A stretch of DNA of 64,000 nucleotides. Source: Ciona intestinalis (lineage: Eukaryota > Chordata > Ascidiacea > Phlebobranchia > Cionidae). The DNA is taken from assembly GCF_000224145.3 (NCBI RefSeq), contig NC_020167.2:6066016-6130015 (forward strand), written 5' to 3'. This document shows, piece by piece, positions 44,428-54,600 of this stretch. The translations under genes were made by a program, and so were the position numbers. The notes under the pieces are model-generated. The model worked only from the letters and a program-made list of their open reading frames with translations. It was not told the origin of the DNA and ran no database searches. How positions within the stretch are numbered: the stretch's first letter is position 1; the number at the start of each line of letters is the position of its first letter.

Positions 44428-46078
44428 TCATGTCTCCTCATTCTCTTGCTTTGGTGTCTCCCTCTCAATAGCATTGCCAGCCCTTGTTAGTTGTTTTTCT
44501 CCTTTTAGTTGCGCTCGTGCACCAAACCCTCCCCTTCCAGGATCAAAATCCATTCGGTATTCGTCTCGTACCTGCAAAACGTGTGCGAATGAATGTATTT
44601 TATTTATCCTTCTGTGGCGGAGCAAAGACGTTCATAACATGAATGTTCTGTTTCATACACACATGCGCATAACAGTCCCAGCATCCGCCTTGGACTTGTA
44701 AACTTAGGGCTGAACACTTTGCCATAGCGCCAGAAAAAATGAATTTTCTGCTGCTGTTGCTACCAAAAATAGTTTTTTATAATCAGGTCAGGTCCTCGGA
44801 TATAAAAATCCCAATAAAGATTGGAGGGTGTCTGACGAAATGTTGGTAGAATTAAACCAATTTTTTGTACCAGTTTATATTTCAGTGGAAACTTGTTAAT
44901 TGTAAACTTTATCTAATTTACTTCTGTTATTGCAATATTATACTGTAGTCAGCACTAACAAGTAACTATAGTTATTAGTTAACATTTTATTCAACACTAT
45001 AACTTGTGGTGTGAATAAACAAAAGCTAGCATTTCAGAAAAATGTCAAAGTATTAAAAATAAGATTACCTGCCCACCAGCTTTTCCCCGACCAAACTGTC
45101 GTCCCTCCTTAAACCCAGCATCCCAATCTGTTCTTACAACGCGATCATCAAGACGAGTGCCGTTAATGTAACGAACAGCGTTCTCTGCACATAGTCGTTC
45201 GCAATACCTTGATAAAAATACAAAGTCAAAAACAACTTAGGAACAGGTATGTATTTGTATTTGCTGCCAATTTTGAAGTTAATACTTAATATACATATCT
45301 ATATATAGCTTTAAAAAAAGTTATAGTACCCTTAAAGGTATACATGCTTCTTTTTTAGGTATTTTTTACCAGCATAACATCACTGTTTTACCTATTTTAA
45401 TGATTTTGTTTGTGATATTTTTTATGTATTTTAATATATATATATATATATATAAATATATTTTTTTATGATAAATTAATATTATACTGTAACACCTTTG
45501 AAACAGCCATAAAGTTATTTAAAAAACTTACTCCACAAAGCAGAAGCCACATGGAGTCTTTTTAAATTTGTCCAAACCCATGACAACTCTTTTAAGGTCG
45601 CCACATTTAGAAAACAGTTCATAAATTTGTTCTTCTGTTGTGTAGTATGACAAGTTACCAACATAAAGCGTGCTAGACATTTTTAACAACTTCTCTTGTT
45701 GCATTCGGCTGCCCTGTGAATATTGATAAATAGAACAAATTAGGGATTTATATGGCTTTTAAGTCAATTTGTCTTTAATACTGTGTACAGACAGCCAATT
45801 ACTTAATAAACTAAATGAATATTTGAAGGGGCATAGACAGTAGTTATAACACAGGTGTTTTGATTCATACACTCTGCTCGCTTGTGAGTTATCACACATG
45901 TTACTTTATAGGTGATTACATGCACAAAGATTTGGGTAAAAATCACCTTTTATAATAAAATTCAATTGTTTAATTTATCACTTACTTTAAAGTGTTGATC
46001 TCGGTATGCTGTTAAATCGACACCTGGATCTTTGAACAAGGGTCTCAGAGTCAAATTTTGACTTGTGTCCACAGACAT
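44428..46078 (-). CDS. NCBP2: Nuclear cap-binding protein subunit 2 (CBP20), 4 exons
   Basis: Minus-strand exons 46078-45986, 45713-45532, 45207-45069 and 44571-44428 join in frame to about 185 residues. Near the N-terminus is [10 protein letters not shown]. The RRM carries RNP2 ([10 protein letters not shown]), [10 protein letters not shown] and RNP1 (C-G-F-C-F-V-E-Y). The conserved tail has [19 protein letters not shown] and V-R-D-E-Y-R. It binds the m7G cap of nuclear RNA with NCBP1, acting in splicing, export and first-round translation. The C-terminus extends about 25 residues beyond the human protein and is charged. Confidence 0.95.
45835..45935 (-). mobile_element. SINE tail fragment, reverse, in NCBP2 intron 1
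   Basis: Recognised by cataacacaggtgttttgatt-like order (tail inverted). Confidence 0.55.
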
Positions 46079-46132
46079 TTTTATGTATAAACAATCAAAC
46101 GCTGCAAAATACTTCCTAAGCATAAGTAATGA

Positions 46133-46220
46133 ACGAATTTAACTTATTTATCCTCGCGTGCAAAGGCAACCATAGTCGTTATACCTCGGGTGTTATGAAC
46201 TATGCACCCCGTGCCTGATA
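46133..46220 (-). mobile_element. SINE tail fragment upstream of NCBP2
   Basis: Starts about 55 bases before the NCBP2 start codon (acttatttatcctcgcgtgc), so it may overlap its promoter or leader. Confidence 0.6.
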
Positions 46221-46759
46221 ATTTAAAATATTTTAGAGATACATATGTCTTGCTTAATGCTTTTTCTTGTCCCTATACACAAAATAAAAAGGCTAACAAA
46301 ATACAAAATAATGGGACGTGAATTTACTTCAGACGTTTTTACAAACTATACCGCCACCTCGTGACCACCCTAAACGGGGATTTTCTTAAAGTTGTTAGCT
46401 CATAGTAGGGGATTTTTTAAAGTTTTTTGTAAACTGAATTGCAGTTACTAAAATCAGTAAATACTAAATAACTACTGCAATTGTGTAAACTTGTACAAAG
46501 AAGAGTGTCATAACGGATCTGTCCACACTGAAATATGGAATTAAAAACAAACAAGGTAAGTTTTATAAGCCATTTGATTAACACTAAGTTTATATGTATT
46601 TTTGTATTGTGGATTATTTATTTTTTGAATGTAATATTCATTTGTACTTAACCTATAAAAATAATTTGTGCAAATGTACAAGTTTAGTATTCCTAAGCCA
46701 AGAGCTGGTTTGCTGTTAGTAGAAACCTGTTATTATGCTTTTGAATATCATATATATTC

Positions 46760-47265
46760 TTAGGCATAGCGATATTCGTTATATAACCGGTGTTCTATTT
46801 CATACACCTCCTGTTTGCTTATGAGTTACCACTGTAGCGGTTGATTGTGCCCTAGCACAGACTTAATGATATAAAGATAGCTAAATTTAACACTAATGCA
46901 TAAAAATTGAATATAAAGCAACGTTGTATAGCGAAAACAAAAGCATGAGGGGAATGGAATGCAGTTTCGCTGCTTTCGTAACATCTACTTTCCCGTCATT
47001 CTAATCGTGATAATAAAACAATTACCCAGTTGTGTGTATGCCAGGTGTGGCAATTGCCTCTTTATATCATTAAGTCTGTGCTAGAGCACAATCAACCGAT
47101 ACACCACGTATGTAGCCTTTGCGGGTGATTAATGTTTTTATTATTGTATAATCGACCATTGGCTGACCCACAAGTCAATATGAGTTAAAGCAATGGCAGT
47201 TAAGTGTCTAAACCAAAGACAGACACACCCACAGTAGTGTCAGCATCAAGCTTTGAACCCAATGT
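46760..47265 (-). mobile_element. SINE copy, reverse, split by a foldback insertion
   Basis: The outer parts read as one reverse SINE. The sequence is interrupted between gagttaccac and ccacgtatgtagc by the 271-bp element at 46833. Confidence 0.7.
46833..47103. mobile_element. 271-bp foldback MITE nested in a SINE
   Basis: Inverted ends of about 46 bases (TGTAGCGGTTGATTGTGC at the left, its near-exact complement at the right). The flanking ccac occurs on both sides and the host SINE resumes without loss, giving a clean insertion with a probable 4-bp target duplication. Confidence 0.8.
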
Positions 47266-48125
47266 AAATGGGCAAGCACTTAACCTTCTTTGTCACAGAA
47301 GCTTTTATAAACTAAATACAACATGATGACGTAAGACAAATGTTACAAACTATACTAAAATGTTCTGTAAAATGCCAAACACAGGTTCTGTATGCTCATA
47401 TTAAAAAAATCTGCCCAACAAAAAAGTAATGAGCTTTTACTCTGATATTACATAAAGAGAATTCAGTATCACTGATAAAATGTTCATATCATGGAAGAGC
47501 ATTCCTTGGGGTAAATTTCATTTCTACTTAAACGGACGCTCACACATGTGTTTAAACATTACTGTCTTTTAAAACAGTTCCTTAAAGTCCACACTGTATT
47601 GTCCTCGCTTGGTTACTTCAGGATCATTAAGATTGTCCGTTGTATGCATCTAACCATTGTTTAAACACAATGGCCTACTCCTTGTTAAGGTGCTGTAATA
47701 TGATGACGGTCCAAGTTTTGGAATTTTCTTGTTCATTTCTTGTTCAGTAGTAGTACAATAAGACAGCCATTTGGTATGTGTGTGGTATAAGTAGGCTATA
47801 GAAATAGGATGTATATTTAAACATATATTTTACTAATTCTATATCTGTAATGTTTGATGTTCAGTAAATACATGAGCTACACTTGCCTTTGGCTAGATAA
47901 GGTATATTAGTTAAATACATGCATATAAAGAATGTTGTAGGAGAAAAGAAATGTTGAATTAAGCCAAGATGTGGTAAGACTTAAACACGATAAGGTTTCA
48001 GATACTTTGAGTTTTAGTGGAGATTGCCATATATTCACAGCTTTCTTAATGTGCTAATATGTAATACAGATTGTTATAGGCTAGGCTGATACCAGTATCT
48101 TTAAGGAGCAAAGCATTAAACAAAC

Positions 48126-49379
48126 ATGAGTAATAAACATGATGGTTGTTATAAAAGCATTAATGGAAGATTGGGCAAACTTCATTATCACAGAGGCCAA
48201 AACTTTACTGATGCACAAAAACACTGCGAGAGAGTGGATAATTCACAACTTGCCGTTATGAAGGACAATGCTACAATATATGACGTGGTTGCTTCCCTGG
48301 AAAGTTATCCTGAAAATAGAAAGTGTATTGAGAGAGATTTCTGGATAGGTTTGCACAAAGAAAATGACAAATACAAATGGTTAGATGGTGGTGTGTGGGA
48401 TCAAACCATTACACCCGTTGATAATAGTTATCCTGGAAACTGTGTTCAACTGTATTGGGTTAGAGGAATGAAACCACGGTGGTCCCAAGAAAACTGTTCC
48501 AGTCTATCAGCTTTCTTGTGTTATACTTCATTAACAGATGAGCCACTTTCAACAACAACAGTGACCACCTTCTCGACACTCCGCATGACCACCAGCTCAA
48601 CAACGCACATTACCACCAGCTCGACACCGCACATGACCACCAGCCCGACACCGCGCATGACCACCAGCTTAACACCCTGCATGACCACCAGCTCAACACT
48701 GCGCATGACCACCAGCTCGACACCCCGCATGACCACCAGCTCGACACCCCGCATGACCACCAGGTCGACACCACGCATGACCACCAGCTTAACACCCCGC
48801 ATGACCACCAGCTCGACACCGCGCATGACCACCAGCTCGACAACGCGCATGACCACCAGCTCAGCAACGCGCATGACCACCAGCTTGACACCCCCCATGA
48901 CCACCAGCTCAACACCGCGCATATACAGTAATTCAAGCTTATTATCCGAATCCACCGCTACAGCAGCCTCACCCCAATCTGTATCTCCAGTGCTGATCGG
49001 GGCAATTGCAGGAGGAGTTTTCGCGCTATTGCTCGCACTTATTCTTGTGATGTATTTCTGCAGAAAACGCAAACAGAGAAATCAAAACCTCAGCCCTGCC
49101 CAAAATCCTGAAGTCAACATGAGTTTGAACTTCAACCCAATGTATGAAGAATCTGCACAGGAAAAAATCAATCCGATATACAACATGGACATCGAACTTC
49201 GCCTTCAGCCTGAAGATGCTTCATTAAACTTGAATCCTCAAGCGTGTGGTTCTAATGATGTCATTCCTGTAAATGGTGATGTCACACCTGATCAGAATAT
49301 TAACATGAACCCATCTCCGAAAAATGAAGTCTCATTCACCCCGGATGTACCTTACGCCAAAGTGAACAAAAAGAAATAA
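48126..49379 (+). CDS. Lectin-like membrane protein with mucin stalk, NPxY and ITIM-like motifs
   Basis: A single-exon frame of 417 residues. Residues about 7-135 form a CTLD: C-Y-K-S-I-N-G, F-W-I-G-L, W-L-D-G-G-V-W, then W-S-Q-E-N-C-S-S-L-S-A-F-L-C. There is no EPN/QPD or WND, so the usual Ca2+-sugar site is absent. Residues about 154-267 are an octapeptide mucin-like stalk (M-T-T-S-S-T-P-R). A hydrophobic span (I-G-A-I-A-G-G-V-F-A-L-L-L-A) at about 289-311 is followed by C-R-K-R-K, placing the tail in the cytosol. The tail has two NPxY motifs (N-P-M-Y, N-P-I-Y) for PTB or clathrin adaptors and a C-terminal V-P-Y-A-K-V that fits the ITIM consensus. No signal peptide precedes the CTLD, and an in-frame stop lies upstream at 48117, so the topology is odd for a 288-residue lumenal part. 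Confidence 0.85.
   Translation: MSNKHDGCYKSINGRLGKLHYHRGQNFTDAQKHCERVDNSQLAVMKDNATIYDVVASLESYPENRKCIERDFWIGLHKENDKYKWLDGGVWDQTITPVDNSYPGNCVQLYWVRGMKPRWSQENCSSLSAFLCYTSLTDEPLSTTTVTTFSTLRMTTSSTTHITTSSTPHMTTSPTPRMTTSLTPCMTTSSTLRMTTSSTPRMTTSSTPRMTTRSTPRMTTSLTPRMTTSSTPRMTTSSTTRMTTSSATRMTTSLTPPMTTSSTPRIYSNSSLLSESTATAASPQSVSPVLIGAIAGGVFALLLALILVMYFCRKRKQRNQNLSPAQNPEVNMSLNFNPMYEESAQEKINPIYNMDIELRLQPEDASLNLNPQACGSNDVIPVNGDVTPDQNINMNPSPKNEVSFTPDVPYAKVNKKK
48587..48920 (+). repeat. 24-bp coding tandem repeat (mucin-like stalk)
   Basis: About 14 copies of a 24-base unit (ATGACCACCAGCTCGACACC core plus CGC-type end) encode M-T-T-S-S-T-P-R with variants S-L-T-P, S-A-T-R and R-S-T-P. The unit is Thr/Ser-rich and suited to O-glycosylation. 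Because the unit is a multiple of three, all nearby frames on both strands stay open, giving shadow frames. Confidence 0.95.
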
Positions 49380-49969
49380 ACCAAGGATGCCAGCAGCAGT
49401 ATCAACTAAACTAAAAGAACTAACTGTGGATGTGCTATATTCAATTTCAGCTACATTACTGTTAAGCTTAGTAATTTTTGGTTTTAGTGCTTTTAGTGGC
49501 TCACAAAGTCTTTTGACTGTAAAAGTTAATTATTTTATGTATATAGGCTTAAAAGTATTTGTCTAAATTGTAATTTTTTCTGAATGGTCGTCTAAGTTTT
49601 ATTTCTTGGTTACGTTTGTTTCACTGCTATACAGTAGGGCTTAGTTTTTATGTTAACCTTAAGTTTACAAGGAAGTAAAACGATTAAAGTCTATTACAAC
49701 ATTTATTGTTCACCGATAGCTATTTATAATAACCGAAACTAAATTTGCAACGGTATTAGAAACAATGGCCTTATTGCTTTTAGCATGACGTGATACTGTA
49801 TTGTTCACTTTCAAAAATTCCCCAGAACTTTTTTTGTAACCCTTTTCCGAAAATTCCCTTTTTTTACAAACTTTTTCTTTTTTGTTCTATATGTCACAAT
49901 TCTTAGCTTGTAAATCTGTGACAGTATATATACTGTGTTGTTCTTTGTAGTTCGCTCGTCTCATAGAAG

Positions 49970-50653
49970 ATGACAAACAATGAAAAGCAAGAAGAGGCTT
50001 GTTATGCAAGTAATAATGGAAAATTAGGCCAAGTTTATTTCCACAGGCAACAGTTAAACTTTACTGATGCACAAAAACACTGCGAGAGAGTGGATAATTC
50101 ACAACTGGCCATCATGAAGGACAATGCTACAATATATGACGTGGTTGCTTCTCTGAAAAGTTTCGTGCAGCATAATATTACAGATAGATGTTATGACCGA
50201 TACTTCTGGATAGGTTTAAGCAAAAAAGGTGACAAATACAAATGGTTGGATGGTGGTGTGTGGGTTAGAATCAATCAACTACAATGGTTGAAAACAGTCA
50301 TCCTGGTAATCCTGGAAACTGTGTATCACTGTTGTGAATTAGAGAATCCAAATCACGCTGGATTCCACAAAACTGTTCAACTCCAATAACTTTCTTGTGT
50401 TACCCTCCGTACCCAACTAATGTGATCACCACACCCAGCAGCTCGAACATGCAAACAAACATGACTGCGCCATTTATTACACCAGTGATAAAATTGCCTT
50501 AGGAATGTTCGCGCTTCTACTCTTACTTATCTTTTTGGTGTGTACCTACAGAAGCTGGGTTCTCAGAATGGACAGGTCTGACCCCCAATATATCAATATT
50601 GAACCACCCAATGACTATTATGAAACATGGTATTCGCACCCCATATATATATG
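49970..50653 (+). pseudogene. Degenerate paralogue of the lectin-like membrane gene
   Basis: The first 290 bases are closely related to 48126-48420: F-T-D-A-Q-K-H-C-E-R-V-D-N-S-Q-L-A, K-W-L-D-G-G-V-W. After G-G-V-W the CTLD continues in another frame and meets a stop. The mucin stalk is almost gone. At about 50495-50560 a membrane-span remnant (L-G-M-F-A-L-L-L-L-L-I-F-L) and short tail remain in a third segment. It shares with its neighbour the lack of a signal peptide. It is probably a pseudogene, though a truncated soluble CTLD protein of 139 residues is still open. Confidence 0.72.
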
Positions 50654-51699
50654 ATACAATCAACTGGTAATATAATAATGTTGCTGCTACCTGGTACTTT
50701 AAAACATTTTATTTTGCAACAAAAACTATGACCTATTGTTAACCAGAAAAAGCTACCACTTTAAAATTATCCAGAAAAGCGATTATTTATAAAATTGTTT
50801 TTAATTACGCCTTTGTTAAAAATCATAACAATTTGTGTTGCAACTAAATACCAAGTTAGTGTTATTGGTTTGTACATATTTATTTATGGCAAGTGACACT
50901 AAAATAGTTTTGGGGAACAATGGCACCAATGTTTTCTTGTATATACTATGAGTATAGCACAGCATAGCACAATACTTCACAAAAATTACAGAAAGAAAGC
51001 CTTTTTTACAACCGTTCGCTCTTTTTTGTTATATTAGTCACAATATCCAAACAGTATTTGTTCTATTATTATGTTTCTGTAGCAATACTTCCTCTGCAAA
51101 TAAAGTCGTATAATCAGCACAGCCTGAGTGATTTTTTTTCTTTAATCTTTTAATATGTTGATGTTTTACATAAATGTTTTTCTTCTAACTATAACAGTAT
51201 TCTTGTACTAATTAAACAGCTGCTTATAGTTGCACCAGTCCCACCCTTTTATCCACTAAGTCGTAAAAACAGTTTTAATCTTTAAAGTGTCATAATGAAT
51301 GTTGTTTTTATATACTTATGTTCTTAGTATATCTTTCACACTTATATTACTGTAACCAAGAGAAAAATCAGTAACTTTAGTTGCTTTTATGTTTCCTATC
51401 AATTAATATTTTGGATCATATTGCAGAAATAAACCAAGTTTCCTGGTATTTGAGCATAAGACTTGTATTCACATGACAAAAGCTCATTCCCATACAACAC
51501 CTCACATGACGGTTCTATCGCTAACACGTTTAAAAGCGGTATAAACTATAAACAACTATGAACAGAACACCCAAGTGTTTGTTACATAACACAGAAACGA
51601 AATCCTAATAACAAGTTGGGCAAAAACTATACAGAAACTGATGAAACCAAAGTTGAGATGACGATGTACATAATAAAATGATGACAGCTGTTTTGCTGC

Positions 51700-54600
51700 T
51701 TAGATGAGCCTTGGCAGAACACTAAGGTTTGCCTCGGAGATTGCTCTCCCAACCTGGTTGTTTGCTTCACACTTATACATCCCTGCGTCTCGTGCTCGAC
51801 AGTCGTATATTGTGAGCGTGCAAACCCCATATTGGTTGCGCATCGAGTATTTGTTGTTTGCTTTAATTCTGATGCCGTCTGTAAAGTAATTCATGTTTAT
51901 CTCATTGTATTCTATATAGATGAGTTAGTATGCCACAGGACAGCGAATTGTTGGCCTATTACCTCAGCATCATATATTTACATTTTTTGCTATATGGGTG
52001 AGGTCTACAACAATACATGCCATTGGACTTGAGATTTAGGCCAGGGTTAGCCCATTGTCCCAAATCAAAGCATGTTTTGTTTTATATGCGTGAGGTCCTA
52101 TGGTAAGACGTGACTCGATATATAGGCCAGAGTTGGCTTCTTGTCTTAGCATTGTATTTACATTTAATTTGTATTCCCATTTTACCTTTATACCAAGCAA
52201 TTTCCGGTTCTGGTTTTCCAACAGTAGCGCACGTAAACTTAGCTGCACCACGCTCCTGGATTGTAACAGGTTTCATGGCCAAGTTAAAGTTGGCTCCCTT
52301 GTTTAGATTCATCTTATTATATCTTATCTTCTCAATGTGCAGTGGACCTGTTATATGAATGGGGGATCCTACAGTTTTACATCCAAGAAAATTCTCAATC
52401 ACGACTTAAATGTTGTGAAAAGTGGCAAAGGGCCACATGCATTAGAATGCCGTCCTTTAAACCAGACTATACAAGGTTCAATACTCAATGCTGCTACTGT
52501 TGGGGGCATGTGTGTATTTGGGCAAGACAGATGATAATTGATCAAACCCAGTGGTCACCAACCCAAAGCGCATTAGTAGACATTTTTAGTGGTTTTTAAG
52601 TACTTTCTTGTCTGGACAGGGACTTACTGTTTAACTGTTACTTTCAGTAGTTACACCAGAACTATTCTATTCTTCATAATTAAAAAAATATTAGTTGTAA
52701 ATAATAATTTGAAAACTTATATCAGAGCAGAAAAATACTAGTTTACTTTATGTCTACTAGTGAAAGTAACTTAATACCAGTTACTAGATATGTAGCTACC
52801 TCTCTTTTGAATGACAGTCAGCAAGTTAGATTGATTCCCATCTCCCCTGGCCCAGTTCGTTCTCAGCAATAATACGGAAGTAATAGGTACACCCCGGCTT
52901 CAAGTCCCGCACCTGGTAGCTAGTCCCACTAATCTTGTCTTTAATAGTTTGAAAGCTGCGAGAATAAGCGTCTCTTCTCTGTAATTGTTTGGGGTTTTAA
53001 TTAACTTTACAAATTGTGTGAATGTTTTTTGTGGCAAAACTTTCAATTTAATTTTTAAGTATTATAATGAAAATAAGGGAACAAATGGTGAAACAACAGT
53101 CAGTACAACACTGTCTTTTGTTTTGGTAATGAATTATATTTGGGTTACATTCAAGATACCCTGATGTGCTGCCCATGTAGAATAGTAAACACTGTATATA
53201 TAATGGACACCAGATGTATAAAATAGAACTCCTGTATAATTACTTAAACTGCCCCTAATTCCAGGTTCTTTAGGAGGATCCCACCTATATAGAATACAAA
53301 ATAACTCTGTCGATCACACTTAACATATAGTACTGTGCGGTAAGATGGGACACCATGTTTCCATAATATCCAAATATCCTGATCAAGTTTTAAACAATTA
53401 ACAACGGCCTATAGGAGTTGTGAGGATACTGTTTTATAATTCTTTAAAAGTTCTTTGTTTACTACCAAGTGGGACAAGAAAATAGAGTGAAATAGTGTCC
53501 TATATTCCACCACTCTTCTATATATTACTTTAAATGTGTCATACATATATAATTGACCTGAAGACAATAATGTTTAATAGGATTTCCTCCATCATTAAGT
53601 GGTGGGTCCCAAGTGATGAGAAGGGACCCATCATCTTGCAGCTCACCAAGTTTAATATTGCATGGAGGGTCAGGGGAGTCTGTGGAAACACAAGTAAGTT
53701 GCCTTTATATATATACTGTTGCCTCTAGGTCCAAGCATATTACAGTTTTTTTGTAAAACAGCATTTCTGGCATTTATTTGGGTAATTTACCCTGATAAAG
53801 AGGTCCTGTATATGATCCTTAAATGTTGGTATGAAAATAAATGCCAGAAAAACTGTTTTACAAAAAAGTATGTTGTTATTATGTAAGTAAAAGGTTTATA
53901 ATGAACACCGATAGATTTTGGGTTTAAAACTGTAAAACAATATCTTCTGGAATCAATAGCGAATCAAATTAATTAAAACAGCGAATAGAATTAACAGCAA
54001 AATAATACAGTTAACCCCGCTTAATCGGACCACATTGGGACCAAGCCAAACTGGTCCGATTAAGCGGGTGGTCCGATTATGCGGGGTGAACAAAGTTCGT
54101 CATAATCCGGCTCCTGCATCGCCCTTTCTCTCTAAATAGTGCACGCGTCTGCTCATGATCGTCGATAAAGAGACACTCGCTATTTCTCTTTAAATAGTTC
54201 TCGCGTCTGTTCCCGATCGTCGATAAAGAGACACTTGCTTTTTCTCTTTAAATAGTGGTCACATCTTCTCGGGAAAATGGTCCGTTTAAGCAGGGTATTG
54301 GTCCGTTTAACCGGGGAAGATTGTATGTAAAAATGTATTTAGATTCGGGACCAGCGAAAAGCGGTCTGATTAAGCCGGTGGTCCAATTAAATGTGGGCCG
54401 ATTAAGCGGGTTTAACTGTATTAAGTANNNNNNNNNNNNNNNNNNNNNNNNNNNNNNNNNNNNNNNNNNNNNNNNNNGTTTGACTGCTCAACACAACATG
54501 GTCTGGACTATTTACGAAATATATCAGGCTACAACGTAAATTCTTGTGAGAAGTTTCAATGTTGTCACGAAGATAAATGTAACAAGCCACCACAATCAGG

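Larger units (their letters stand above)
46079..48125. other. Intergenic region with SINE pieces
   Basis: It holds two reverse-oriented SINE copies, one carrying a foldback insertion (46833-47103). A short ATG-initiated stretch at 46535 ending in a gtaag donor could be a tiny first exon pointing away from NCBP2, but no continuation is identified. Nothing else coding is seen. Confidence 0.5.

Noticed and set aside
44297-44701. Plus-strand frame of 134 codons at 44297
   Set aside because: It is antisense to the last NCBP2 exon and has no domain.
48521-49072. Minus-strand frames rich in V-V-M-R or S-W-W-S-C repeats
   Set aside because: Shadows of the 24-base coding repeat on the plus strand. 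No domain, no start context.
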